Source: Dictyophora rubrovolvata (lineage: Eukaryota > Basidiomycota > Agaricomycetes > Phallales > Phallaceae). Taken from it: 64,000 bases of DNA. Below, piece by piece: positions 26,148-37,777 of this stretch. Under the pieces are notes generated by a model. That model was not told where the DNA came from and did no database searches. It worked only from the letters and a program-made list of their open reading frames with translations. How positions within the stretch are numbered: position 1 is the stretch's first letter; the number at the start of each line of letters is the position of its first letter. The stretch is taken from the NCBI GenBank assembly GCA_029959195.1, contig CP114118.1:558001-622000 (forward strand), in the 5' to 3' direction. A program made the position numbers and the translations under genes.

Positions 26148-28274
26148 TTACAAACCCATATTATCAAGTAGCGGGTTGGAAACCTTGTCATTGAAAACAA
26201 CAGTGGATCTACGCTGCAAAAAGTTTTCAATATCACCATTGCCATATCCGCTAGCACCACTACGGATATCTAAGTTAGGACGACCCATGTACGTGAGCTG
26301 TTCACTAACCCTATGCCATGTATTCCAACGCCGATTTCAACGTGGAAAGAACTGCCTGCCGACAAGTCAGACATTCGAAATTTTGATATACACAATTCGA
26401 ATTATCAAGAATAGCCTACCGTTGACAATTACCATATCTGTGGTAATCACCGTAAATCAAAGATTGTACGCCCCATAGAATACCAGAAACTTACGAGCTC
26501 TAATACGACTTGCCCATTCCAGAGCTTTCAAATGATTAGTCCACAAGCTGCTCGTCAAAGAATATTCAGTATCATTAGCTAGATCAATGGCTTCATCGAT
26601 GGTGTCGCAAACAGTAACACCAACAACTACAAGTCAAAGGAATAAAGTAACGCTTGCGATGAACAAAAATATGCCTACCAGGTCCGAAAATCTCCTCCTT
26701 CCACGCTCTCATCTCAGGCGTGTACCCCGACAAGAGATGGGGCTGAACAACCGAACCCTTATTCGTCACATCTCCAACCAAAACTTTAGCACCTTGATCT
26801 TTCGCCTCTTTGATAATTTCGACAACACGTTCAGCGAATGCAACAGTTCTGACACTGGGAAGGTTAACGTCCGCTCCTGTGCCAGTCTTGAGCTTTTGAA
26901 TGAGCGTCACGAGTTTTTTGATTAATGCGTCGGCGACGGAGCGTTGAACGATGACACGAGATGAAGCCATGCATACCTAACAGCGAAGATTTTCGTTTTG
27001 AGCTGTCCAAGATAAATTTGCAAATTTCCCGAAAAGTACCTGTCCTGAGATGGCATACGCTCCCGCTACGATACTTCGGGCAGCTTGTTCTAGATCCGCA
27101 TCACCCATAACCTACACAAATTCCAACGATCAAATTTGGGCGGTCCAAGAAAAAAACCAAGCGCACAATAACAGCCGCCTTTCCTCCTAGCTCTAACACT
27201 ACCTGCTTCAAGTTCTTCCCTGCTTCAGCTGAAATAATACGACCGACAGCGCTGCCTCCAGTAAACTGAAGAACAGCTTAATAAATTTCATCAATGATTC
27301 AGTAGTGGAGCACAAACTGAGATCAAATGGATCTTTTTATGGGCAATTATTTTGGGTATGACTGTTGGGTTATTTTCTGGGGAAATATGAATGAGATTTA
27401 AAACGCCCTTCGGAAGGCCAGCCTAACAGTTTCGAAGAGGAATCACTTCATGAAATTGTAATACAACGATTATTGAAAACTTACTTCATGAAGCACTGTT
27501 TGAATACATCAAATCAAAGATAAGCGGATACCAAAGGAGCACGGCGCAACTACTTACGTTCAACGAGAATTTCATGTACCCGAGTGGAATACTCGGAGGA
27601 GCGGAACAATATAGCGTTTCCAGCGAGAAGAGCTAAAGCAATCATACGGGTTGCGAGTAAAACGGGAGAATTCCATGGTGTCATTATCAGAATCTACAAA
27701 AAGATTTAAAAAGTAAATAAATAATTCATGTCATTTTCAACTTACGACTCCATATGCCCTTTGTTGGGTGATAACAATGCCGCCTGGAAGTCGAGACGGA
27801 AATGTTTCGCCAGTAAGACGACCAGACAAGGCTGCAACTGAGAATGAAGGCTCGTTAGTTTCATTACTGCCTCATAAAAAGAGTCGAGAGTCGAGAGAAC
27901 ATACGCTCTTTGAATAAGAAAGCTCCACCGTACCACTCAGTCAACCAGTCGGCCTTTTCCCCAAGCGCACTTGTCAAAGCTTGAATAAGTGCTTGTTGAT
28001 ACCCTTTACTCGGATCCAACAAAATTTCTGAAGCCTTAAGCAGTACATCACGTCGGACTGATACGGGGCTCTTCTCCCAGGCTGGCTGAGCTGCACTTGC
28101 TGTCTCTATGGCGTCCTCGATATCAGCCCACGAAGCTTCCTCAATGACGGCGGTCAGTTGACCGGAGGCACCGTGCTCCTTGTACGTATTTCCGGTGCTT
28201 GATGTCCGTTTTTCTCCATTGATGAAGAGTTTAACGTGCAAAGGTGTAGAAGGTGTAGAAGACTGAGATGACAT
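26148..28274 (-). CDS. Aldehyde dehydrogenase ALDH-2 (paralogue of ALDH-1)
   Basis: It starts at MSSQSSTPSTPLHVKLFING (28274) and stops TAA at 26148. The exon order matches ALDH-1. ETASAAQPAWEKSPVSVRRD lies in exon 1, then FTGGSAVGRIISAEAGKNLK and VLELGGKAAVIV (catalytic Glu). VMGDADLEQAARSIVAGAYA, ICMASSRVIVQRS (catalytic Cys after an intron) and EEIFGPG follow. The C-terminal exon SGASGYGNGDIENFLQRR ends in SNPLLDNMGL. This intact C-terminus is the reference that exposes the frame change in ALDH-1. Family role: oxidation of an (aromatic) aldehyde with NAD(P)+. It sits tail to tail with P450-3, so the two ALDHs bracket the three P450s. No transmembrane or targeting segment is seen. Confidence 0.92.
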
Positions 28275-30370
28275 GTTGAATACTTAGAATGAGTTTGCAG
28301 GAGAAGAAGCAACGAGGAACGGGGATGTATTTGCACCGCATATCGAAATATGACCGGGTTACGGAGATTGATGACCGATCGACCGAATTTTCCGTTACTC
28401 TACGGGATGATCTGAACATGCTGGGCATGACAACGAGCATCGCCGTACTTACATATTGTGGTTCTCATCGACAAAGAAAGAGGAGTCTTGGAGGAGCTCC
28501 TGATTTGTTCATCCGTCCGACTTTTCGATGGCAAGTGGTGGGAGCCTTAACTGCGTGGATAGAACTGTTGCCAGACGAAGTCGGCCGAGTCTCGAGAATT
28601 TAGGAGGTACTGGGGTATAAAAGCCCTATCTTGGTGGACTCGGTGGAACTGTGCTGCACTCACGAAGAATTTTATCGGACCACGACGGCTAGCATTTTGT
28701 TTGAACTCCGATGCTGGCGATACTGCCTTGGTGGCAGAACTTATCCTCTTCATCACACGTACTTACATGGTGGACGCATTTAAATGTAACAATGTCTCGA
28801 ACTTATATAGAAGGTATATTCACCTCAGTATGTATACAACATGTCATTTCAGTTACATACTATTGTTGTGCACTTGTAAAACACAAGGATCAAACAAGTC
28901 CGGTTCAAAAAACTTTTGGGGGCCAATATCATCAGTGGCATTGACGTAATTCAATATTGGCAACCCATTAATCTGGTGTTTGCTACTATCGTTTGAGCTA
29001 AATAATGTAATTTGGACTATTTGGTATAAACTCTGTTAACACCCAAACATGTTTTCAATTAACCACTATTCCCACGATCCCCAGCGCGTCTGAACAGTTT
29101 CAGAACTCGACCCTGAACACGTCGCAATTTGATATCTTTTCAAAGTCTATCAATTCTATTGGCTACATTTTGGTGTAAGAAAGGTCTGATGTTGTTTCTG
29201 TCAAAGATTACGCCGCATCATGCAAGAAGTAGATCGGCGCTGTCATCAATTGCAATCCCCCGGGCTTTTTCACACGACCTACCACCGGATAAAAGCACAA
29301 CACGTTCTTGAAGCTCCTCTAATACCATGCCATGTCAACCATCACACATCATGTGCAGTAACAAATCGACCTCATGATCCGTCACGTCGTGTAAACCATT
29401 CAAGGTGATTTCGAAAATGCGAACGGAGATTCCTCGTCATAGCTCGAGTTGAGCTTAGTGCCAGCTTGCGCCCTCATGATCGTTAGTTATGCAACAATTT
29501 CGGGCCTTGGTGACGTTTGTTTCTCAAATAATAAAGACCTCTGTACTGCTGCTGGGTTTTATTCGATTCGGAGGGTCTTTGGAAACTCGTTGGAAAATCC
29601 AAAGACTCACTGGCACTAGTACGAATCTAAAAGATTGTGCAGTCAGTGCCAAGTGCCGGGTGGAACTAACGTTCCAGCTCGGCTGTTTTTAGCTCGGGAG
29701 ACGACGTCCTCATCTTCGATCTGTAATTAGGAATCCCGTGCTCCAGTTTGAAAATTTGACGTACTTAGTCTATCGTGCGTCGTTCGCGGTTGCATCCAGC
29801 GTGTAATACACGTAGGTGAGCAGGCGTGGTTGGTTATTTGCCATTTGATGGCTATCAGCTCGGGAGAATAAGACACGTAGCAGAATCAAGGGGAGGCAAA
29901 GTGTAAATCAACTCCAAACTACGGCCAATAGAATACCTTCCCTGCTTCAGTGACATAATTGTCTCCAACTTCTTGCACAATCCTAGCCTCTGGTATATCA
30001 CATGCGTGCAAGTAAGCTTCGCTTTCAGAAGACTTTTGGGGGGCGGATCGGGTGGTCCGGTCGTCCAATGAAATATAATTGAGGAAGAGGTGATGTTTTT
30101 AGGCAGTTATCCTTTAATGCACCGTGTTCTACAGACGCATAAAACTTTAATCTGTTTTTAGATCAGAGGAATTGGCAAATCTCCGATCATAAGACCAACC
30201 AGTACCGTTTTTGAAAACTCAAGTTCAGAGGTTGATCCAGAGACCTCCACTAATTTCCAACAGGAGTCTGAAATAATGCAAATTATACAATTATCCGTGG
30301 CCCTCATTCACGCTTGCCGGATGCATTACACGTCAAGATTGTATAAACCGGATTTTTACCGGTAACATCT
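28275..30370. other. Intergenic region between ALDH-2 and the xylanase
   Basis: About 2.1 kb. Frames of 60-104 codons occur on both strands without domains, signal peptides or exon logic. Nothing identifiable is seen beyond presumed promoter sequence at both ends. Confidence 0.5.
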
Positions 30371-30392
30371 GTATAAAAAAAATATAAAAAGG
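30371..30392 (+). promoter_or_regulatory. TATA-rich core promoter of the xylanase gene
   Basis: Two overlapping TATAAAAA words lie at 30372-30379 and 30383-30390, 55-75 bp before the xylanase ATG. This is the usual place for a fungal TATA box in a strongly regulated secreted-enzyme gene. Confidence 0.6.
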
Positions 30393-30445
30393 CGAGACTA
30401 TTCAAGAGTTAACATCAGGTCATCCACGACTCACATTTGAATACC

Positions 30446-31430
30446 ATGGTCCGTTTCGCCTCTCTTCTTGCCCTCATCTCCGCCGCGGCCGTTCTAGCCG
30501 TCCCCTTGGAGCCTGCAAACGTCAATGCTACCAATCAACTCGTCCGTCGTGCGGCGGTGTCTAGCGGCACTGGAACTATTGACGGTTACTACTACTCCCT
30601 ATACGAGGAGGTCGACAGTGGGGTCACAATGAACATTGGAGATGGCGAATATAGCCTCACCTGGACCGCGTCTTCAGTCGACGTTGTTGCTGGAATCGGC
30701 TGGAACCCAGGAAGTGCCCAGTAAGTTCTTTACAGGGACAATTCAGCCGTACTGTTTTCTTGACTAAATGCATTCGGGATCCAGGGAAATCGTGTACAAC
30801 GGGACTTTCAGTCCTGATGGCAACGCCTATCTTTCCGTCTACGGCTGGACCACTGACCCACTCGTCGAATACTATATCTGCGATTCCTTCGGTGATTACA
30901 ACCCGAGCACGGGGCTGACGCAGATGGGCACTGTCACCTCAGATGGAGAAAGCTACGACATCTATATGACTGTTCGTGAAAATGCCCCGTCAATTTTGGG
31001 AACGGAAACCTTCAACCAGTACTGGTCTATCCGCTCGTCCAAGCGAGTTGGTGGAACCATCACGACTGGAAACCACTTCAGTGCATGGGAAGGCCTTGGA
31101 ATGTCCCTGGGAACGTTCAACTACCAGATTCTCGCTACCGAAGGTTATGAGAGTAGCGGATCTTCTTCTATCACCGTTTCTGGGGGTTCTGCGGGATCAG
31201 CACCGCCTACCACGACAGTAGGAACTACTCCCGGAAGCACACCGACTGCACCTCCAGCTTCTGGCAGTGTTCCAGAGTGGGGCCAATGCGGTGGTATAGG
31301 CTGGACCGGTGGTACTGCCTGCGAGGCGCCTTTCACTTGCCAAGCTATAAACTGTATGTCTCCAAATATTCAGCTTTACGATTTATTTCTAAAACATGGT
31401 GCAGCTTACTACTCTCAATGTTTGTCGTAA
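30446..31430 (+). CDS. GH11 endo-1,4-beta-xylanase with C-terminal CBM1
   Basis: Secreted enzyme that cuts xylan chains in plant cell walls. Three exons (30446-30720, 30785-31353, 31405-31430) give 289 residues. The signal peptide is [24 protein letters not shown] at about residues 33-36 may be a Kex2-type pro-site. The GH11 jelly-roll follows, with [38 protein letters not shown] and [12 protein letters not shown], whose Glu is the nucleophile. [11 protein letters not shown] provides the acid/base Glu. A Thr/Pro/Gly/Ser linker then leads to a fungal cellulose-binding domain ([20 protein letters not shown]...YYSQCLS) with the expected cysteines and aromatics. Intron 2 splits the CBM1. All catalytic features are intact. 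The enzyme points to growth on lignocellulose and stands apart from the P450/ALDH genes in function. Confidence 0.97.
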
Positions 31431-32809
31431 GACAAACAAACAAAAAACCCTGTAGGGTTCCGTCTTTCCAATAGTTCTATGAACAAATGAAACCTGGATC
31501 CAATATAGTTTTGTAAATCAAATATAAATTGACGTTATGACCAACGCACAGCAGAAAGGCAAATATCCAATCGAAACCTCAATAAATATCCACCACATTT
31601 TTTCTCGGAAAGCTTGTTCACGTTAATGGGGAAATTTGCGCATCGTATTCTCAGTCACAACCACGCTTAACTGCTCATAAGTTTGACGAAACTACAGGAA
31701 ACTACAGATTAAATGCAGATTCGAGGTATTTATAGAAACGTAGAACTAAACTTGTTGGCAGTGTGGGCGGGGCAAAGCTCACTGTGACAATTATGACACA
31801 CGTGACAGTGACACTCGATTACATAATGGTTCCACAAGTTTGTTGAGCTTTGTTCCCGTCCTACAAATACTAGACACGCCAAAATCCCACCAGAATCTAC
31901 AAACTAAGCTCTAGAACGCTCAGATGTACTCTTGGGAATTAGAGATGTCGTGCCGTCATCAAATTTCCAAGTAGGCCAGCAACGTTGTTTAGACGTAATC
32001 CAACCTTGTTGGTGTTTTAGACTTTCGTCGACGACCTTCGACTTATTGGAGCTGGTATCCCCCATTTGTGATATCAACACGCACTGCACTATTAGCCGGC
32101 TTCTTTGCATGCTCTCTTAACGATTCTGTCAGTAGCCTGTTTGGTCAAAGAGGTGAATTGAACGAACCTTCGACAGCATCAAGTCTCTAAGACCTCAACT
32201 CCAATTTGCTCATGGGCATTTTGATGTCATTTAAAGCAGAACTCAACTTCTATTGACGCGTAAACTAATTACTATTTAGTTGACTTCATCCGGATCTGCA
32301 AAGGTTAGTTCTCGATTCATCTCCCAAATGTAATCTTTATTGATGAGTGCGTCATCGAAGAGTAATCTCGAAGTGACGCACGCATAACATTGACACGACA
32401 GTTCTAATCTGACAAGAAGCATGATTTCAAGATGTCTATGATTCTGCCGCAGGTTCCTCCGTACTCTTCAAAGAACTCGGCTTACAATCTTCTCAAGCGG
32501 GCCGGGGCCTTAAGTACTTTGAAAACAAGCGGAAGGTCAACGTATGCTCTTGCCGCGGATATTCTTTGTCATTCGATTTACATTGATGAGTAACTGCTTG
32601 ACATTGATTGGTTATTAGCCGAATAGTTGGAAGCCTCTGGTACGCTTGAATGTTTTATTCCTCCATACACTGTCTATTTTTACCAATGTTTGAGTCAAAT
32701 CAGCGATGGTAGCATGGCGGCCGTGGGAAGGAAGATTGCCAGGTCGTATATAATTCGCGCAGTGTTGTACTAACCTGGAAGCAACAAAGGAGAAACAATT
32801 AGACCAATC
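31431..32809. other. Intergenic region between the xylanase and AKR-2
   Basis: About 1.4 kb. The left part is the xylanase 3' region; the rest holds only short shadows on both strands (31904-32120). No gene is seen. Confidence 0.5.
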
Positions 32810-34669
32810 ATGGCTACTCGCAAGACCACCATGCCCTATGGTAAGCCCGCTAGCTTGTCGCGGACCGCTATTTTCAAACCGATCATTGTAGTTAGGCTCG
32901 GCAATTCCGGTCTCAAAGTCTCCAAAATCATTCTTGGAGCTATGTCTTATGGCGATACTAGGTGGGCAGCCTGGACTCTTGGTGAAGAGGAAGCTATAAA
33001 GCACATAAAGACTGCGTAAATGAATGTTTTGCGTCTGAAGGCGATAGTGCTCACTAAATGAATCGTTCATGTAGGTATGACGCTGGCATTCAGACGTTCG
33101 ATACTGGTAAAACCATTCATATGATTCTTCAGACGAATTAACAATCTTCAAGCAAACGTATATTCAAATGGCGAAAGGCGTGTCCACATAACTATTTCTG
33201 AAGAAGCGGAAAGATAACGCTATCCTTGCAGTGAACGTATTCTGGGGAAAGCAATCAAAGTTTTGAATTTACCACGGGACGAGATCGTTGTGATGACCAA
33301 AGTATTCATTTCGCCTCAACGAGAGATGAATATTAGTAGTTAAATCGGTTTAGGTTTATTTCGTCGTAGGTCGGTCTCCCGAACACAGTTTTTTGAGACC
33401 CGTTGCCGGTGATGGGCCTGAAAACTATGGTTATGTGAACCAGTTGGGCCTCAGTCGCAAAGTGAGTGACTGCATTAAGCGATACGGCCATGGCTAATCC
33501 AGATTGACTTTGCAGCATATTTTCGAAAGTGTCAAACATAGTCTTGAAAGACTTCAATTGGACTACATCGATGTATTACAATGTAGGGCATGACGCTACA
33601 GTCATTTTAAGTCTTTCTGACTTTTCGCAGGTCACCGCTTCGACTATAACACCCCTATTGAAGAGACCGTATGTCATTTCTATATCATCTATCTGCTCTA
33701 TGTTGAGATACATTTATGTCTAAGATGCAAGCACTGCATGACGTTGTGCAAGCTGGTTATGTGCGCTATATCGGAATGAGTTCTTGCCACGCATATCAAT
33801 GTAAGTCATGACTTCTTCTTTCTTCTGGTGTTGCATTTGACAACTCTTTATATACAGTCCACGCTATGCAGAGTGAGTCCCCCCCAAAAAATACATGTTT
33901 GTACATGTTCTGCGAAAATCATACGTCAAATGTTTCTAGACTATGCTATCAACAACAAGTTGACTTCCTTCATCTCTATGCAAAATCACTATTCCTTGGT
34001 GTACCGTGAGGAAGAGCGAGAGATGATGCCTACGCTTAAAGTAAACCTGATTGGCTTTCTGAACTTCCCTGTCAACTGAAGGAATACGTAGCACTTCGGA
34101 GTCGGATGTATCCCTTGGTCTCCGCTGGCGCGTGGCTTACTAACGCGGCCTTTGACGGAACAAACCAAGAGAGGGGAAACGGATGGGTTAGTCAAGATAT
34201 ATTAATAGACCTTCTGTGGGTTTTACAAACGCCCGGAATTAGGTTCTTGAAACAAGGATACAAAGCACTTGGTACATCGGATATAATCAATAGGTCCGTT
34301 GTTTCATCCTCGTGGGATTCATGTCTTATTGTTTCCCTTCAGAGTCGAAGAACTTGCTAAAAAGAAAGGACTCACAATGGCGCAGATCGCGCTAGCTTGG
34401 TGTTTCTCTAAACCCAGTATGTTTTTCGGTCTCGCATTTGATATGCATTTGTTCAAGTATGGTTATATCTAGCTATCACTGCCCCTATCGTTGGAACTAC
34501 AAGTCTCAAGAACCTTGAGGAATTGATAGGTAATTGAAGTATAGTTTAGGAGCGGACGTACGATTAATTCGTTTTCAAAATAGCTGCTGTAAACATTCGT
34601 TTAACCGATGACGACCTGAAATATCTCGAAGAGCCTTATAAGCCTCAAAATATCTTTGGACATGCTTGA
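32810..34669 (+). CDS. Aldo-keto reductase AKR-2 (complete paralogue of AKR-1)
   Basis: NAD(P)H-dependent reductase of aldehydes or ketones, presumed cytosolic. It starts at MATRKTTMPYV (32810); intron 1 follows PY as in AKR-1. Exons give VRLGNSGLKVSKIILGAMSY, then YDAGIQTFDTANVYSNGE with the catalytic Asp and Tyr, and DEIVVMTKVYF with the catalytic Lys. LERLQLDYIDVLQCHRFD supplies the catalytic His (its codon follows an intron in TGT|CAC), then MQNHYSLVYREEERE and ITAPIVGTTSLKNLEELI follow. It ends IFGHA with TGA at 34667-34669. The fold and tetrad are complete. Related to fungal AKRs of the voltage-gated K+ channel beta/Yakc type. The intron after NGE appears to use a GC donor (33178) instead of GT. 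It is transcribed toward the MFS-2 gene. Confidence 0.9.
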
Positions 34670-35697
34670 TTGCGGTTGAATACCATTTGTAGCTACTGAT
34701 CCATATTCGAAATTGTTACCATGTATGATTCACACGAAAGAATAATTTCACCTCATGTTTCCTTTATGTTTAGAATTGGGGGTTTATCTTGAGCCATAGT
34801 AAGGCCTTACATTTGAGCACAAAAAGAGGCTCACGATGGTCACCGTGCGTGACTCACCAGCTGTCTATAAACGCTAGACCCTGTCCAAAACTTTATTGAC
34901 TATGACTCCACAGGAAAAAAAAGGAGAGTTAATAAAGTACTTGAACAAAGTCCAGCATCTCACCAACAGCTGTTGATTCACGCCAGGGGAAATTTACGCA
35001 CGCCTTTTCTTAAAGCAATGCGAGAAGGGCGTTGGACTTGATTGATGGGTTTTCTCCGGATCGCACTTTCCAGTGTATAAAGGCCGATTTTTATGGGAAG
35101 TATTTCATTTATTTATATGTAAATTGGAGCGAGTGAGCTGGTGATCGTATTGAATAGCATCACGATACGTTGATGTGGCGGGCGTTTCGGCAGGAGCAAT
35201 GCTCGAATAAGGATTACTTATCGACCAGGTCGAACGCGTGACTTTCGATCCGTCGACCTGTCTGTCGCAAGGCGTTTCGATGGCAAGTTGTATTAGCTTG
35301 GAGGCTTCAGCTGCAGGACTAGAACTGGTTTGTTCACCAGGGAATGCGGAAGGCGCCGGGAAACGACCACGAGATCGCCATCCAAGAGGGAAAAAGGCAT
35401 CGAGAAGTTATTGTAATCCATGATAGTCTCTCTCAGCTGGAACGGCGCTAAACTGAAGAATGAATATTGAATTCTTCAACCCAATGATCATGTCATGATG
35501 GTAGGTTCGGCCGACCCCCTTCACATTCCGACTCGAGCTCCGCAGGGGTCGGCCGAACCTACCTCGGAGAGTAAAGCCGGATTTACGGCCTGTGCCGAAC
35601 CTATCATGATGGATGGGTTGTAAAATCTTTTAACTCCGATGTCGTAACGCCAATCGGCGTGGGGATTATTCTCCCACTGAAGTGCGCCGGCGAATGG
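34670..35697. other. Intergenic region between AKR-2 and MFS-2
   Basis: About 1 kb. The only structure seen is the inverted repeat listed separately near 35500-35610. No gene is seen. Confidence 0.5.
35498..35612. repeat. Inverted repeat / possible MITE with GGTAGGTTCGGCC ends
   Basis: Two perfect 19-nt arms (35500-35518 and 35545-35563; GGTAGGTTCGGCCGACCCC and its reverse complement) flank a 26-nt loop. A third, inverted, partial copy (GCCGAACCTATC) follows at 35594-35605. ATGATGG occurs on the left (35495-35501) and again at 35606-35612. This resembles a small non-autonomous element; the family is unknown. Confidence 0.7.
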
Positions 35698-35860
35698 ATG
35701 CCCGCAAGTATTTCTGACTCATCAAACAAACCATCTCGGGGTAGTTTCTGAAGTTGAAGTACCAGCTTCCAGTATGCTTCAGGTCTTTTTTTCTATTTCA
35801 GAGTCCAAGCTATCCAGCTAATGTATGATTTTTGCAGAACGCTTCGCGATATCTTGGGTT

Positions 35861-37777
35861 AGCTCGTAATTCAGCTCCTTTGGGCTTGAAGTGGAGGTCA
35901 AGCGTATGGTTTGTAACCTTAGGTGCGTTTTTGAGAAAATCGTTGTTCGTTTAGGAGTTCTCTAAGAACTGTATGCTAGTTGTCGGTGCTGGTAAGTCTA
36001 GACCACGGCCGGACGACTATTGATACAGATTTCTTATTATCGTTGTTTTGTTTAAGGGGTAACCACGGATGTGTTCTTTTACACGTTAATCATTCCTGTT
36101 ATCCCTTTTCGACTGGAGTCCTTAGGGTATAGCCATCCTTCTTCACTTACCGGATATCTATTATTGGCATATGCTGCTGGCCTTGTAATCTCTACACCTC
36201 CTATCACGTAGGTCTTGCCTTTTCTTTAATTCTTTCAGTATCTTTTCTGAATCTGTGTAGTTGGCTGTCCGAACATTTTAATTCACGTCGAACATTGTTA
36301 CTGATAGGATTATTGAGCTTCGTCGGCGCTCAGGTCCTATTTATGCTGGCGCCTGTATATGGGGCTTTAGTGGTTTCTCGCGTCATCCAAGGAATAAGCT
36401 CCACGATCGTTTGGACTGTAGGATCTGCATTATTAACCGAAACCGTCCCAGAGGAATGCGTAGGGCAACAATTTGGAATCGCCTTAACTGGATTATCTCT
36501 TGGGTCTGCTCTAGGTCCCACAGTTGGCGGTGCCCTATACAACTCATTAGGATTTCATGCACCGTTTATTGCGGGTCTCATTTTACTAGCATTTGATTTG
36601 GTTTTACGATTCCTTGTCATTGAGAGGAAAGATGCTGTGAAATGGGGTTTTGATCCTCCCGCTGCCTATCTTCAAACCATGAGAAGAAAAAAATCTAACA
36701 AACAAACGAACGATGCGAGCCAGGTTGTGGATGTTCCGGTCGATTTAATAGAACGTAATGACAAGCATGATGATCATAACGAGTCTAACCCAAATGATGA
36801 CATCGATGAAAAACCATCTCGGTCATCAGCTGTTCCGGAAGTTGAAACGTCTAATCAAAACAATGCTTTTCGTGTGGTATCGGTAATTCTGAATTCAAGG
36901 CGGACTATGGCTGCCGCTCTGACAATCTTCGTATACGGGTGTGTCACTATATTTTTCCTTATAATTCAAACCCTTTAACAGTTGTCAGATTTTGCATGGG
37001 GATGATAGAACCAACGATCCCCCTGCGTTTCCAGGACGTGTATGGATTCACCTCCCTTAAGGTTGGATTGGTATTCATGGGGGCGACTCTCCCTACTATC
37101 ATATGTATGTTTGTTATCTCTTTTAGGAGGGTGATTATAGTCTAAATCCGCCGCTATCATAGCTAGCGCGGCAGCAGGAATGCTGTGTGACAAGTATGGC
37201 ACTAGTTCAGTAATCGCTGTGTGCTATCTTTTGTTAGTACCCTGGTTCCTCCTCATGGCCATTCGTGGACCTCTCGCGTTATTTATTGTGGCCTTAATCT
37301 TACTATGTGAGCTATTCCCTCCTTGCGACGGTATATAGACGTCGGGGTTCTGATCACACATGTGCTAGTCTTCTTTTGCGGCACAGTTCCAGCCCCAGCG
37401 ATGGCTGAACTCGCTGGAGTAGCAAAAAAAGATATGAAAGGAGTTGGGTTTGCGCATTTGTTTGGAGTGTTTAATTTAGCCTATGGAATCGGCACGTGTC
37501 GTGAGTTTTGGTTTATTTTTGGTCAATGAAGAGAAAAAAAACGTAGGGTGAAATGACGCTAAATATACTTTTAGTTGGTCCCATTGTCGGAAGTCAGCTT
37601 TATGATCATGTTCGTGACGGTTTTACTGTCGTTCAAGGGCTTGCCACCCTGCTCCTTTTGGTGGCTATGTGCGTCGCGATGGCTTGGACAGGGGACAAAC
37701 CTCTACTTGATAACATCAGGTCTAAATTTAGACGATCTTCTGACCCCAGCACAGTGAAGGGCACAAATAGCGTGTGA
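35861..37777 (+). CDS. MFS transporter, DHA1-type (vesicular amine transporter-like)
   Basis: Twelve-helix type transporter, presumed drug/H+ antiporter in the plasma or vacuole membrane. The listed start is the first exon I can support (after a TTTGCAG acceptor: NASRYLGLARNS, then GLKWRSSVWFVTL). The true ATG lies upstream and is unresolved; MPASISDSSNKPSR at 35699 is one option, but its phase does not fit. A 12-nt exon (35980-35991) and the next exon read VVGAGVTTDVFFYTLIIPVI. Then come GYLLLAYAAGLVISTPPIT, SRRTLLLIGLLSFVGAQVLF, SRVIQGISSTIVWTVGSALL, GLSLGSALGPTVGGALYNSL, a long hydrophilic loop and GMIEPTIPLRFQDVYGF. The C-terminal half contains GVGFAHLFGVFNLAYGIG and the stop is at 37777. 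Not homologous at subfamily level to MFS-1. Confidence 0.85.
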
